42,562 nt of DNA from an uncultured Porphyromonadaceae bacterium (GTDB lineage: Bacteria; Bacteroidota; Bacteroidia; Bacteroidales; Muribaculaceae), in NCBI GenBank assembly GCA_947175205.1, contig CAMWLS010000017.1, positions 1-42,562 on the forward strand, written 5' to 3'. The notes under the pieces are model-generated. The model was not told where the DNA came from. It saw only the letters and a list, made by a program, of their open reading frames with translations, and searched no databases. A program made the position numbers and the translations under genes. Positions within the stretch are counted from its first letter, which is position 1; each line of letters starts with the position of its first letter. This document shows positions 1-8,415 of this stretch, one piece after another.

Positions 1-43
<43 letters not shown>

Positions 44-44
44 A

Positions 45-296
45 ATAAGCCTGGTAATCAAGAAGTTATCACAGGTGAGTTTTGGTGTCTATCTGGTACA
101 CATCTTTATCATTAGAGAAGTGGTGTGGAAGATTTCATTTCTGAATGGGATTGAAAATTATATTTTACAGACTGCGACTGTGGTAGCTTTGTCCTCAATT
201 TTAACATTTGCGGTTTGCCTGGCAATCTCAAGATTCAGGATTGGCAAATATCTTATAGGATACACCGCAGTTAAGAGTGCGTCATCACAATGTTAA
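45..296 (+). CDS. Acyltransferase (acyltransferase_3 / OafA-like), C-terminal fragment
   Basis: This is the 3' end of a gene whose beginning is lost at the contig edge. The frame is open from at least base 45, so the GTG at 75 is not a real start. The last ~83 residues read as the end of a multi-pass membrane acyltransferase: the SFGVYLVH stretch is the usual start of a late helix in acyltransferase_3 proteins, followed by two hydrophobic segments and a short basic tail. Members of this family O-acetylate or O-succinylate surface polysaccharides or other cell-surface glycans. The substrate cannot be told from this fragment. The family call rests on one motif and hydropathy, so it is moderately sure. 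Confidence 0.65.
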   Translation: MSLVIKKLSQVSFGVYLVHIFIIREVVWKISFLNGIENYILQTATVVALSSILTFAVCLAISRFRIGKYLIGYTAVKSASSQC

Positions 297-316
297 TAGC
301 GGTAGGGCCAATTATT

Positions 317-348
317 TTTGGTGGTTAATAATAAAAGCTATAAATTTG
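317..348 (+). promoter_or_regulatory. Promoter of sppA (Bacteroidetes TTTG / TAnnTTTG type)
   Basis: TTTG at 317-320 is followed after 20 bases by TAAATTTG at 341-348, matching the Bacteroidetes primary sigma consensus (-33 TTTG, -7 TAnnTTTG). Transcription would start near 352-356, about 55 bases before the sppA ATG. Confidence 0.65.
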
Positions 349-357
349 TACCGTATT

Positions 358-382
358 GTACGCTGAAGTATTCTCAGCGTAC
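358..382 (+). promoter_or_regulatory. Stem-loop at the predicted 5' end of the sppA mRNA
   Basis: GTACGCTGA (358-366) and TCAGCGTAC (374-382) form a perfect 9-bp stem with a 7-base loop. It begins about 10 bases after the -7 element, so it would sit at the extreme 5' end of the transcript. It lacks a following T run, so a terminator for the upstream acyltransferase gene is less likely, though not excluded. Confidence 0.5.
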
Positions 383-408
383 CTTTAACATTTAACGTCT
401 TATCAGAA

Positions 409-2193
409 ATGAGCATTCTCAAGAGGTTCTTTATAGCCACGCTGGGTACAATAACCGGAATCTGGATTACCATCCTGATGTTATTTATAGCCATAATCTT
501 CCTTGTGGTGGGTATGGCCGGAAAGAGCAGTATTAAAACTGTTAATGATAACAGCGTACTTCACATAAAGCTCTCCGGAGCTATTGCAGAACGCTATACG
601 TCACCGTCAATTCAGGAAATAATTTCAGACGGCGGACTTAATGAGAATCCCACACTCAGCGATATTATAACCGCTCTTGACCGTGCTGCTGAGGACAAGA
701 ACATTAAGGGCGTGTATCTGGAATGTGGCGGGGCAGCCCTGGGAATAGCTTCACGCGAGGAGCTGATAGAAGCCATAGGACGCTTCCGTAAGTCCGGAAA
801 GAAAGTAGTGGCTTACGCTGATGCATACACACAGCTTGATTATCTGGTGGCAAGCGCTGCTGACCAGGTCCTTCTTAACCCTGTGGGGCATGTGGATATT
901 CACGGCATTGGAATGACGGTTCCCTTTTTCAAGGGGCTGCTGGACAAGTTAGGTGTTGAAGTGCAGGTTATCAAGGTTGGGTCCTTCAAAAGTGCGGTTG
1001 AGCCATATATCATGACTGAGATGAGCGACTCCGCACGGCTTCAGTCTACCATTATGGTGGACTCCCTGTGGTCATATTACTCAGCCACCCTTGCTGCCAA
1101 CAGGAGTCTGGCCCCTTCTGTACCCAACATGCTGGCTGACAGCCTGAGCATGTCATGGAGCCCTACACAGCTTGCGGATAACAAGGTAATAACAGCCACG
1201 GCGTACGGACGCAACGTGAAAACGGAACTGTGTAAGGCCATGGGAATAAAAGATAAGGATGACCTTAATCTTGTAACCCCCGCGGAGTATCTTCAGAGTG
1301 ACCGCGTGGAGCTTCACAAGCCGTCTGAGAAACATATTGCCGTGGTTTATGCTGTTGGCGATATAGTGGATGAGGGAAATGAAGGAAAAGAAATTGTGGG
1401 GTCCAAGATGGTGGAACTGATTCAGCGCCTGGCGGATGATGATAAGGTTGCCGGAATGGTATTGCGTGTCAATTCACCCGGCGGCAGCGCCTTTGCATCA
1501 GAACAGATTTGGGAAGCCACGGAATATTTTAAGAGTAAAAAGAAGCCCGTCTATGTATCAATGGGTGACTACGCGGCCTCAGGAGGTTATTACATCAGCT
1601 GTAACGCTGACTATATATATGCTGACGCCACCACACTTACCGGTTCTATAGGCGTTTTCGGAATGATACCAAACTTTGGAGGTACTCTTACTGACAAGCT
1701 TGGTATAAGCTTCTCAAGAGTAAACTCAGGACCTAACGCTCAGTTTATAAGCGTAACAGAGCCCATGACTCCTGAGCAGAAAGACGCCATGCAGAGGAAT
1801 GTGGAGAATACTTATGACCTGTTTACGAGCCGTGTGGCCGCAGGACGTAAAATGGAGCAGGCCCGTGTCAAGCAGATAGGTGAAGGGCGCGTATGGATAG
1901 GTTCATACGCTATAAAAATAGGCCTTGTTGATGCCATAGGGTCGCTCCACACCGCTATCAACGCTTTGGCCAAGAAAGCTGGCGTGGCTCCTACGGCATA
2001 TGTCAATTATCCCGAGGACACTTCTTCTTTCCTGCGTGAATTTATGGCAGCAACCGCATCAGACGGCATTAAAGGCATATCACTGGACCAGCTCCAGCTG
2101 GACGCCAAAACCGTGGAGCACCTCATGTTTATTAACCGTCTGCGGACCATGAATCCCATCCAGGCACGTATGCCGGCGGTTGAAATGGAATAA
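409..2193 (+). CDS. sppA: Signal peptide peptidase SppA, 67-kDa type
   Basis: This serine protease of family S49 sits in the inner membrane and degrades signal peptides left over after secretion. The 594 residues match the long, two-domain SppA class. A hydrophobic anchor (about residues 10-38) is followed by two S49 repeats. The catalytic lysine is in the first repeat (Lys194, context VGSFKSAVEP) and the nucleophile serine is in the second (Ser391, context DYAASGGYY), the same split Ser-Lys dyad as in E. coli SppA. The ATG at 409 lies about 55 bases after a good promoter. lpxK follows within about 10 bases, so the two are probably transcribed together. The call is secure. Confidence 0.97.
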   Translation: MSILKRFFIATLGTITGIWITILMLFIAIIFLVVGMAGKSSIKTVNDNSVLHIKLSGAIAERYTSPSIQEIISDGGLNENPTLSDIITALDRAAEDKNIKGVYLECGGAALGIASREELIEAIGRFRKSGKKVVAYADAYTQLDYLVASAADQVLLNPVGHVDIHGIGMTVPFFKGLLDKLGVEVQVIKVGSFKSAVEPYIMTEMSDSARLQSTIMVDSLWSYYSATLAANRSLAPSVPNMLADSLSMSWSPTQLADNKVITATAYGRNVKTELCKAMGIKDKDDLNLVTPAEYLQSDRVELHKPSEKHIAVVYAVGDIVDEGNEGKEIVGSKMVELIQRLADDDKVAGMVLRVNSPGGSAFASEQIWEATEYFKSKKKPVYVSMGDYAASGGYYISCNADYIYADATTLTGSIGVFGMIPNFGGTLTDKLGISFSRVNSGPNAQFISVTEPMTPEQKDAMQRNVENTYDLFTSRVAAGRKMEQARVKQIGEGRVWIGSYAIKIGLVDAIGSLHTAINALAKKAGVAPTAYVNYPEDTSSFLREFMAATASDGIKGISLDQLQLDAKTVEHLMFINRLRTMNPIQARMPAVEME

Positions 2194-2203
2194 TTATCAG
2201 AGA

Positions 2204-3289
2204 ATGGACGCACGTACAGTAATCTCCAAGTGTGTGCTCATGCCGGCCTCCTGGGCATATGGCATGGGGACGTATGTGCGTAACAAGCTATTTGATTTCC
2301 ATATACTGAAGCAACACTCCTTTGATGTTCCCGTGATTGTGGTGGGAAATCTGTCAGTGGGAGGTACCGGCAAGACCCCCATGGTGGAGTATATCATAGA
2401 ACACCTCAGACATACATATCATGTGGGTATGGTGAGCCGGGGTTACAAGCGCCACACCAAGGGTTTTGTAATGGCATCTTCAAAATCAACCCCGAGGGAC
2501 ATTGGAGATGAGGCATATCAGGTCTTTAATAAATTTGACGGTGATGTTCCGGTGGCTGTGTGTGAGGACCGCGTAAAGGGCATTCAGAAATTGCTGAGTA
2601 TAGATCCGGATATCAACCTGATAATTCTGGATGATGCTTTCCAGCACAGGTACGTAAAACCCACTGTGGCAGTGGTGATTACGGAACACGCACGTCCGGT
2701 TTTTGAAGACCGTATGCTCCCTTACGGTCATCTGCGTGAGAGTGTCCATGGATTAAACCGCGCTCAGATAGTGGTTGTTTCCAAGTGCCCGGACAGCATG
2801 AAGCAGATAGATTACAGGATTTATTCTAAAAATCTGAATCTCTATCCCAGCCCCACTCAGGAGCTATTCTTCAGCAGACTTAACTACATGCCGCTTAAGC
2901 CTGTTTTCCCTAAGGCCGTGCAGCAGACGCCGTTCCTGGACTGGTTAAGTGACACTGATTCAATACTGGCTATAGCCGGAATAGGTAATCCGCGTCCGTT
3001 CATACGTTACCTCAAAGGCTTCCGACCCAAGGTAAAGGTGAATATTTATCCTGACCACCACAAGTTTACAAGACGTGATGTGGAACATATCAAGAAAAGA
3101 TATGAATCCATGCGCGGCGGCAACAGAATTATTGTGACCACTGAGAAGGATGCAGTGCGTCTGGCTAATAATCCGTACTATCCTCACGAGCTCAAGGCTG
3201 TCACTTTTTATCTGCCTATAGAGGTGGATTTCATTCCTGAAGGTAATCCCGCCTCTTTTATAGAAGAGATTAAAAAGCGGCTGCGCTGA
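2204..3289 (+). CDS. lpxK: Tetraacyldisaccharide 4'-kinase LpxK
   Basis: LpxK phosphorylates the 4' position of the tetraacyldisaccharide-1-phosphate precursor to make lipid IVA, on the inner face of the cytoplasmic membrane, in lipid A synthesis. The P-loop GGTGKTP is at residues 53-59, preceded by the family stretch VIVVGNLSVGG. The short hydrophobic N-terminus, LMPASWAYGMG, then RNKLFD, is typical. I start at ATG 2204, giving 361 residues, 10 bases after sppA. An ATG at 2180 would add eight residues and overlap sppA by 14 bases. It is probably cotranscribed with sppA. An Asp-Asp-Ala-Phe-Gln-His motif (around base 2630) is the usual second active-site segment. Confidence 0.96.
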   Translation: MDARTVISKCVLMPASWAYGMGTYVRNKLFDFHILKQHSFDVPVIVVGNLSVGGTGKTPMVEYIIEHLRHTYHVGMVSRGYKRHTKGFVMASSKSTPRDIGDEAYQVFNKFDGDVPVAVCEDRVKGIQKLLSIDPDINLIILDDAFQHRYVKPTVAVVITEHARPVFEDRMLPYGHLRESVHGLNRAQIVVVSKCPDSMKQIDYRIYSKNLNLYPSPTQELFFSRLNYMPLKPVFPKAVQQTPFLDWLSDTDSILAIAGIGNPRPFIRYLKGFRPKVKVNIYPDHHKFTRRDVEHIKKRYESMRGGNRIIVTTEKDAVRLANNPYYPHELKAVTFYLPIEVDFIPEGNPASFIEEIKKRLR

Positions 3290-3342
3290 TTCAGCATGTA
3301 ATAAAAAATACTAACATATACTAACCAATAACCTGAATCTCC

Positions 3343-4158
3343 ATGTTAGAGACCATTAAAAGCACCGCGGATTTTTTACGCGAAAAAATTAACGGCAGTC
3401 TGCCCACAGTAGGAATTATCTTAGGCACCGGACTTGGTTCTCTGGTTGACCTGATAGACAATAAGCAAGTTATACCATATAAAGAAATACCTTCATTTCC
3501 TGAGAGCACCGTGGAAGGTCACAGCGGGAATCTGATTATAGGAAACATAGGGCCCAAGCGCGTTATATGCATGCAGGGCCGTTTCCATTATTATGAAGGA
3601 TATGACATGAAGCAGGTAACTTTTCCGGTGCGTGTAATGCGCGCGCTGGGTGTGGACACTCTTTTTGTGAGCAATGCTGCCGGCGGCATGAACAAGGAAT
3701 TCAAGGTGGGCGATGTGATGATTATCACAGACCACATTAACCTGTTCCCTGAGAACCCGTTACGCGGCAAGAACTATAATGAACTGGGTGACCGTTTCCC
3801 GGCCATGACAGAGCCCTACTCCAAGGAACTGATAGCCAAGGCTGATGCTATAGGTACGGAAGAGAATATACGCCTGATGCACGGCGTTTACGTTGGTACC
3901 ACCGGTCCCACATTTGAGACTCCGGCAGAGTATGAGTACTTCCGCATAATAGGCGGAGATGCCGTGGGCATGAGTACCGTTCCTGAGGTCATAGTGGCTA
4001 AACACGGCGGCATGAGAGTGTTTGGTGTGTCTGTAATCACGGACCTTGGTGGTAAGGATATTACTGATGTACCCACCCATGAGGAGGTGCAGAAGGCAGC
4101 TCAGGTGGCTCAGCCCGTTGTGGTTAAGTTAGTGGGCCGTCTGGTGGCTGAGTGCTGA
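3343..4158 (+). CDS. Purine-nucleoside phosphorylase (trimeric, PNP family 2)
   Basis: This enzyme splits purine (deoxy)nucleosides with phosphate to give the free base and (deoxy)ribose-1-phosphate, in cytosolic purine salvage. At 271 residues it has the length of the trimeric inosine/guanosine class. Visible motifs are the phosphate loop ILGTGLG near the start, the GRFHYYEGY segment, SNAAGG, and a base-binding GMSTVPE stretch. The residue that is usually Asn in the mammalian base pocket appears as Asp (VITDLGG); my memory is that Bacteroides homologues share this. The ATG at 3343 lies 53 bases after lpxK. I see no TAnnTTTG box before it, so readthrough from sppA-lpxK is plausible. Whether to name it punA or deoD is open. 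Confidence 0.93.
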   Translation: MLETIKSTADFLREKINGSLPTVGIILGTGLGSLVDLIDNKQVIPYKEIPSFPESTVEGHSGNLIIGNIGPKRVICMQGRFHYYEGYDMKQVTFPVRVMRALGVDTLFVSNAAGGMNKEFKVGDVMIITDHINLFPENPLRGKNYNELGDRFPAMTEPYSKELIAKADAIGTEENIRLMHGVYVGTTGPTFETPAEYEYFRIIGGDAVGMSTVPEVIVAKHGGMRVFGVSVITDLGGKDITDVPTHEEVQKAAQVAQPVVVKLVGRLVAEC

Positions 4159-4181
4159 TTAGATTAAGCCTTTATGACACG

Positions 4182-4214
4182 AGCGGGTGTGGGAAACCTT
4201 ATCCCCCACTCGCT
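4182..4214 (+). terminator. Hairpin between the PNP gene and thiL, possible terminator
   Basis: Bases 4182-4193 and 4203-4214 can pair over 12 positions with one mismatch and one G-T wobble around a 9-base loop. The stem is GC-rich. The T tract after it is weak (TGTTAC), so termination may be partial or the hairpin may protect a processed 3' end. Confidence 0.45.
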
Positions 4215-4246
4215 TGTTACTAACAGAAAATCAAAAATTGTAACTG

Positions 4247-5401
4247 ATGGCAACAGAAATATCAACCTTAGGAGAATTTGGTCTCATAGACCATATCACA
4301 CGCAACATGGAGCTTAAGCATGAGTCATCTGTCAAAGGCGTGGGAGATGATGCAGCAGTATTGGAATATGGTGACACACAGATACTGGTTACCACTGACA
4401 TGCTTCTGGAAAATGTTCACTTTGACCTGACTTATGTGCCACTCAAACATCTGGGGTATAAGTCAGCCGTGGTTAATTTTTCTGACATATATGCCATGAA
4501 CGGCACTCCACGGCAGATTACCGTTTCTCTGGGTATTTCCCGCCGCTTTACCGTGGAGCACATAGAAGCTCTTTATGAGGGTATACGCCTGGCCTGTGAA
4601 ATATACGGTGTGGATATAGTAGGGGGCGATACCTGTGCCTCAAATCAGGGGCTGGTCATATCCATAACCTGTATAGGTGATGCGCCTAAAGATAAGGTTG
4701 TGTACCGCAGCGGGGCCAAGGACACCAATCTGATATGCGTGAGCGGTGATTTAGGCGCGGCTTATATGGGCCTTCAGGTCCTGGAACGCGAGAAAGTGGC
4801 TTCTGCCGGGCAGCGGGATTTTGTTCCTGACTTTGCCGGAAAAGAATATCTGGTGGAGAGACAACTTAAGCCGGAAGCCCGCAAGGACATAGTCAAGGAA
4901 TTACGTGAGGCAGGTATTGTACCCACTTCCATGATGGATATAAGTGACGGCCTGAGTTCAGAGCTTATGCATATATGCAAGGCAAGCCATGTGGGATGCC
5001 GCGTTTATGAGGACCGGATTCCCATAGATTATCAGACGGCTGTGATGGCTGAAGAACTTAATATGAATCTTGTGACCGCCGCACTTAACGGTGGTGAGGA
5101 CTATGAACTCCTGTTCACCGTTCCACTGACTGACCGCGAAAAAATAGAAAAGCTTAAGGGTGTGAAAATGATAGGTTACATCACACCTGAGAATCTGGGC
5201 TGCGCACTGGTAACGCGCGATGGCGGTGAAATACCTCTGGTGGCTCAAGGCTGGAATCCGCTTAAAGAGCAGAATGTCACTGAGGCTACTGTAAGAACGG
5301 CAGCTGAAGATGCAGCAAAGGCGACTGAAGAAAATGCTGCAAAACCTGCCGATGATGACACGGTAGCTTCAGAAACAGCTGATACAGAGAATAAGAAATA
5401 A
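4247..5401 (+). CDS. thiL: Thiamine-monophosphate kinase ThiL with acidic tail
   Basis: ThiL phosphorylates thiamine monophosphate with ATP to give the cofactor thiamine diphosphate. The N-terminal FGLIDHIT segment, the KGVGDDAAVL metal/ATP-binding stretch, VGGDT and the later MDISDGLSSEL motif are characteristic of the AIR-synthase-like fold. The catalytic body ends near residue 342. After it come about 40 residues rich in Ala, Glu, Thr and Asp and ending in NKK, which is not part of the usual ThiL fold and looks disordered. The 384-residue length is therefore above the usual ~330-345. nadC follows after 32 bases in the same direction, suggesting a shared cofactor-synthesis transcript. Confidence 0.95.
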   Translation: MATEISTLGEFGLIDHITRNMELKHESSVKGVGDDAAVLEYGDTQILVTTDMLLENVHFDLTYVPLKHLGYKSAVVNFSDIYAMNGTPRQITVSLGISRRFTVEHIEALYEGIRLACEIYGVDIVGGDTCASNQGLVISITCIGDAPKDKVVYRSGAKDTNLICVSGDLGAAYMGLQVLEREKVASAGQRDFVPDFAGKEYLVERQLKPEARKDIVKELREAGIVPTSMMDISDGLSSELMHICKASHVGCRVYEDRIPIDYQTAVMAEELNMNLVTAALNGGEDYELLFTVPLTDREKIEKLKGVKMIGYITPENLGCALVTRDGGEIPLVAQGWNPLKEQNVTEATVRTAAEDAAKATEENAAKPADDDTVASETADTENKK

Positions 5402-5433
5402 GTACCACTGTACGAGAATCCAATATTTATACT

Positions 5434-6297
5434 ATGAAGGAAAAAGATGAACTGATAAACGATCTCCTCAAACTGGCCTTTGCTGAGGATGTGGGAGACG
5501 GTGACCATACAACTCTGAGCACCATTCCGGCTGATGAAACCGGAGTACAACAGCTGATAATTAAAGAAGAGGGTATTCTTGCAGGCGTGGACATGGCCCG
5601 CAGGGTATTTGAATTCTTTGACCCGTCACTGAAAATGACTGTCTTCCTTGAAGACGGCGCAAGGGTAAAACCAGGTGATGTTGCGTTCAAGGTTGAGGGT
5701 TCAGTGCGTTCCCTGCTGCAGACTGAGCGCACCATGCTCAATATCATGCAGCGAATGAGCGGAATAGCCACCACAACAGCACTTTATCAGAGCAAACTGG
5801 ATGGGCTTAAAACCAAGGTTCTGGATACACGTAAGACCACTCCGGGCATGCGTATGCTGGAGAAGGAAGCTGTGAAGATAGGCGGAGGCACAAATCACCG
5901 CATAGGACTCTTTGACATGATACTGATAAAGGACAACCATGTGGATTTTGCAGGCGGTATTCCGCAGGCTGTCAAAGCTGCACGAGACTACTGCCACGCA
6001 AAAGGGAAGGACCTGAAGGTAGAGGTAGAGGTACGTAATACCGAGGAGATTCAGCAGGCCCTGGATGCCGGCGCAGATCGCATTATGCTGGATAATTTTA
6101 CTCCTGAGCGCACAGCTGAAGCAGTAAAATATATACGTGCCAGCGCGCGTCCTGATGTGGAAATAGAATCATCAGGAGGCATCACTCTGGACACTCTGCG
6201 TGAATACGGAGAGTGTGGCGTGGACTTTATCTCAGTAGGAGCGCTGACTCACTCTGTGAAAGGTCTGGACATGAGCTTTAAAGCTGTCAAGGCTTAG
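5434..6297 (+). CDS. nadC: Nicotinate-nucleotide pyrophosphorylase (carboxylating) NadC
   Basis: NadC condenses quinolinate with PRPP, with loss of CO2, to make nicotinate mononucleotide in de novo NAD synthesis. The 287 residues have the usual length. The family core is plain: DTRKTTPGMR, then EKEAVKIGGGTNHRIGL, then ILIKDNH, with the later EVEV and MLDNF strands of the barrel and the phosphate-binding ESSGGI and ISVGALTHS segments at the C-terminus. It is close behind thiL and likely in the same operon. Its last 11 bases overlap the end of the convergent HAD gene, leaving no room for a separate terminator between them. Confidence 0.97.
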   Translation: MKEKDELINDLLKLAFAEDVGDGDHTTLSTIPADETGVQQLIIKEEGILAGVDMARRVFEFFDPSLKMTVFLEDGARVKPGDVAFKVEGSVRSLLQTERTMLNIMQRMSGIATTTALYQSKLDGLKTKVLDTRKTTPGMRMLEKEAVKIGGGTNHRIGLFDMILIKDNHVDFAGGIPQAVKAARDYCHAKGKDLKVEVEVRNTEEIQQALDAGADRIMLDNFTPERTAEAVKYIRASARPDVEIESSGGITLDTLREYGECGVDFISVGALTHSVKGLDMSFKAVKA

Positions 6298-6937
6298 GCA
6301 CCGGGACCTCAGAAAGATTACTAACCACCAAGTGCGCTTTCCCGTGGAGTCTCTCTGCGGGAAGCGTGGTGGCAAGTGCAACCACAGCGCATCCGGCGGC
6401 ATTTCCGGCTGAGAGGCCGGCCAGGGAGTCTTCATACACAATGCAGTCAGCAGGCTTACATCCAAGCCGTGCGGCAGCAAGCTGATAGCCTTCAGGATCC
6501 GGTTTAGAGCGGGTTACATCCTTATCCGTTATCACCACGTCAACTCTTTCTTTCAGTTGAGGCAGCTGAGTGAACAGGCGCTCCATTTTTTCAGGATTGC
6601 TGCTGGTGACAATGGCTTTTTTCCATCCCGCGCGGTCAAGGCGGTCAAAATAGTCCAACACTCCCTCAAATATCTCATATTGCATGCCGGCTTCAAAGGC
6701 TTTCAAATCAGCCACTACTTTGCGTCTGAGTTCCTCATCAGGATAATAAGTATCTAATATGCGACTAAGGGTATTACCCTTTATGACATGTGCAAAGTCC
6801 TCAATTCCGGTGGGATAACGGCGTTCAATTTCAGACCAGAAACGGGTGTACAGCGTTTCGCTGTCTATCAGTACACCGTCCAGGTCAAACAGAGCGGCAT
6901 GTGGCTCTTCTGTGAGTAAGTTTTCCGGTAGTCTCAT
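6287..6937 (-). CDS. HAD-superfamily phosphatase, beta-phosphoglucomutase-like
   Basis: This is a cytosolic HAD hydrolase of 216 residues. All four HAD motifs can be seen: motif I is FDLDGVLIDSE with the nucleophile and acid/base aspartates; motif II is the Ser in VTSSNPE; motif III is the Lys in RSKPDPEGY; motif IV is YEDSLAGL. A helical cap sits between motifs I and II. The C1 cap and the DGVLIDSE signature place it with phosphatases or beta-phosphoglucomutase-like enzymes acting on small phospho-sugars, but the substrate cannot be read. It is transcribed from its own promoter (TATTTTTG about 12 bases upstream of the ATG), divergent from the MATE gene. Confidence 0.9.
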   Translation of the reverse strand: MRLPENLLTEEPHAALFDLDGVLIDSETLYTRFWSEIERRYPTGIEDFAHVIKGNTLSRILDTYYPDEELRRKVVADLKAFEAGMQYEIFEGVLDYFDRLDRAGWKKAIVTSSNPEKMERLFTQLPQLKERVDVVITDKDVTRSKPDPEGYQLAAARLGCKPADCIVYEDSLAGLSAGNAAGCAVVALATTLPAERLHGKAHLVVSNLSEVPVPKP

Positions 6938-6948
6938 TTTTTTGAGTG

Positions 6949-6956
6949 CAAAAATA
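6949..6956 (-). promoter_or_regulatory. -7 element for the HAD gene
   Basis: Read on the minus strand, 6956-6949 is TATTTTTG, a match to TAnnTTTG, with 11 bases between it and the ATG at 6937. No clear -33 TTTG is visible. The leader would be only a few bases long. Confidence 0.4.
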
Positions 6957-7002
6957 ATACTTTTATCGGTATTGCGCGTTATAAAGATATTAACAAAAGT
7001 AC

Positions 7003-8415
7003 ATGACTCAAACCTCTACTTCATCAGAATCCCCGGGTAAAGCAATGTCTTCACCCACAGACTTGGGCACCAGATCCATAGGAAAGCTGCTGATGCAGTA
7101 CTCTCTTCCGGCTATTATTGCCATGCTGGCCACTTCACTATATAATATTGTGGACAGTATCTTTATAGGCCGCGGCGTGGGAGCGCTGGCAATCTCAGGA
7201 CTTGCCATAACCTTTCCGCTGATGAATCTGGTGGTGGCTTTCTGTACACTTGTTGCAGTGGGTGGCGCCACCATCAGCTCCATCTTTTTGGGGCAGAAGA
7301 ATCTGAGTCGTGCCACGGATGTGGTGAATAATGTTTTTACTCTGTGCCTGATTCACTCAGTGATTTTCGGAGGACTCACATTGCTGTTTCTGGATGACAT
7401 ACTGTTTTTCTTCGGGGCTACGGAACAGACCATAGGTTATGCCCGGGAATTTATGAAGGTTATACTTTACGGCACTCCCATATCTTACGTCTTCATTGGG
7501 CTTAACAACATCATGCGTGCCACCGGATATCCGCGCAAGGCCATGATTTCAGCATTGCTGTCAGTGATTGTCAACGTCATTCTTGCTCCCATCTTCATAT
7601 TCAAGCTTGACTGGGGTATCAGAGGAGCGGCCTTTGCCACTTTATGTGGCCAGTCATGCGCTCTAATTTGGGTGGTATATCACTTCATGAGCAAGAAAAG
7701 TTATGTACACTTCAATATCCATAACCGTTATCTGCAGTTGTCTCTGGTAAAGCGCATATATGCCATAGGCATGTCACCGTTTTTAATGAACTGCTGCGCA
7801 TGCCTGGTGGTGGTTTTCCTGAACAAGTCTCTGTTAGATGTTGCAGGGCCGGACGGGAACCTGGCAGTGGGGGCATACGGCATAATAAACCGTACCACTA
7901 TGTTCTTTGTGATGATAGTGTTTGGCGTCACTCAAGGCATGCAGCCCATATTAGGCTTCAACTATGGTGCCGGGAACTGGGAGCGTGTACGTAAGACACT
8001 GTACCGCGGTATACTGATAGGAGTATGTATCACCTTTGTAGGTTGGGTGCTCACGGAAACTGTTCCCAACAGCATAAGCCACCTGTTCACCACTGACCGC
8101 ACCATGACAGATATTGCGCGGCGCGGCTTCCGGGTTTACTTCATAGCGTATCCGGTGGTAGGCGCACAGATTGTGATACAGAATTATTTCCAGTCCATAG
8201 GCCATCCCAAGCTGTCCATATTCCTTTCACTCACACGCCAGCTGATATTCCTGCTGCCCTTGCTGTGGATACTTCCCAATATCTTAGGGCTTGACGGAGT
8301 TTGGCTGAGTATGACGGGAAGCGATATTCTGGCATTCCTTCTGGCGGTCATAACCATGATAATAGCCAACAAAAAAATTTCCAAGCATTTCAAGAAAGTA
8401 GAAAATGTTGCATAA
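7003..8415 (+). CDS. MATE family multidrug/cation antiporter
   Basis: This 470-residue inner-membrane protein has about 12 hydrophobic segments in two similar halves, as in MATE transporters that export drugs or metabolites in exchange for Na+ or H+. The opening GKLLMQYSLPAIIAMLATSLYNIVDSIFIGRGVG is cut here to its hallmarks: LMQYS, the LYNIVD segment and FIGR of the first helices. The MFFVMIVFGVTQGMQP stretch in helix 8 and GFNYGAG after it are typical of the MepA/NorM-like Bacteroidetes branch. ATG 7003 is used; an ATG at 7045 would shorten a polar N-terminus that carries no known function. It overlaps the next gene by 11 bases, so the two are translationally linked. Substrate unknown. Confidence 0.94.
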   Translation: MTQTSTSSESPGKAMSSPTDLGTRSIGKLLMQYSLPAIIAMLATSLYNIVDSIFIGRGVGALAISGLAITFPLMNLVVAFCTLVAVGGATISSIFLGQKNLSRATDVVNNVFTLCLIHSVIFGGLTLLFLDDILFFFGATEQTIGYAREFMKVILYGTPISYVFIGLNNIMRATGYPRKAMISALLSVIVNVILAPIFIFKLDWGIRGAAFATLCGQSCALIWVVYHFMSKKSYVHFNIHNRYLQLSLVKRIYAIGMSPFLMNCCACLVVVFLNKSLLDVAGPDGNLAVGAYGIINRTTMFFVMIVFGVTQGMQPILGFNYGAGNWERVRKTLYRGILIGVCITFVGWVLTETVPNSISHLFTTDRTMTDIARRGFRVYFIAYPVVGAQIVIQNYFQSIGHPKLSIFLSLTRQLIFLLPLLWILPNILGLDGVWLSMTGSDILAFLLAVITMIIANKKISKHFKKVENVA

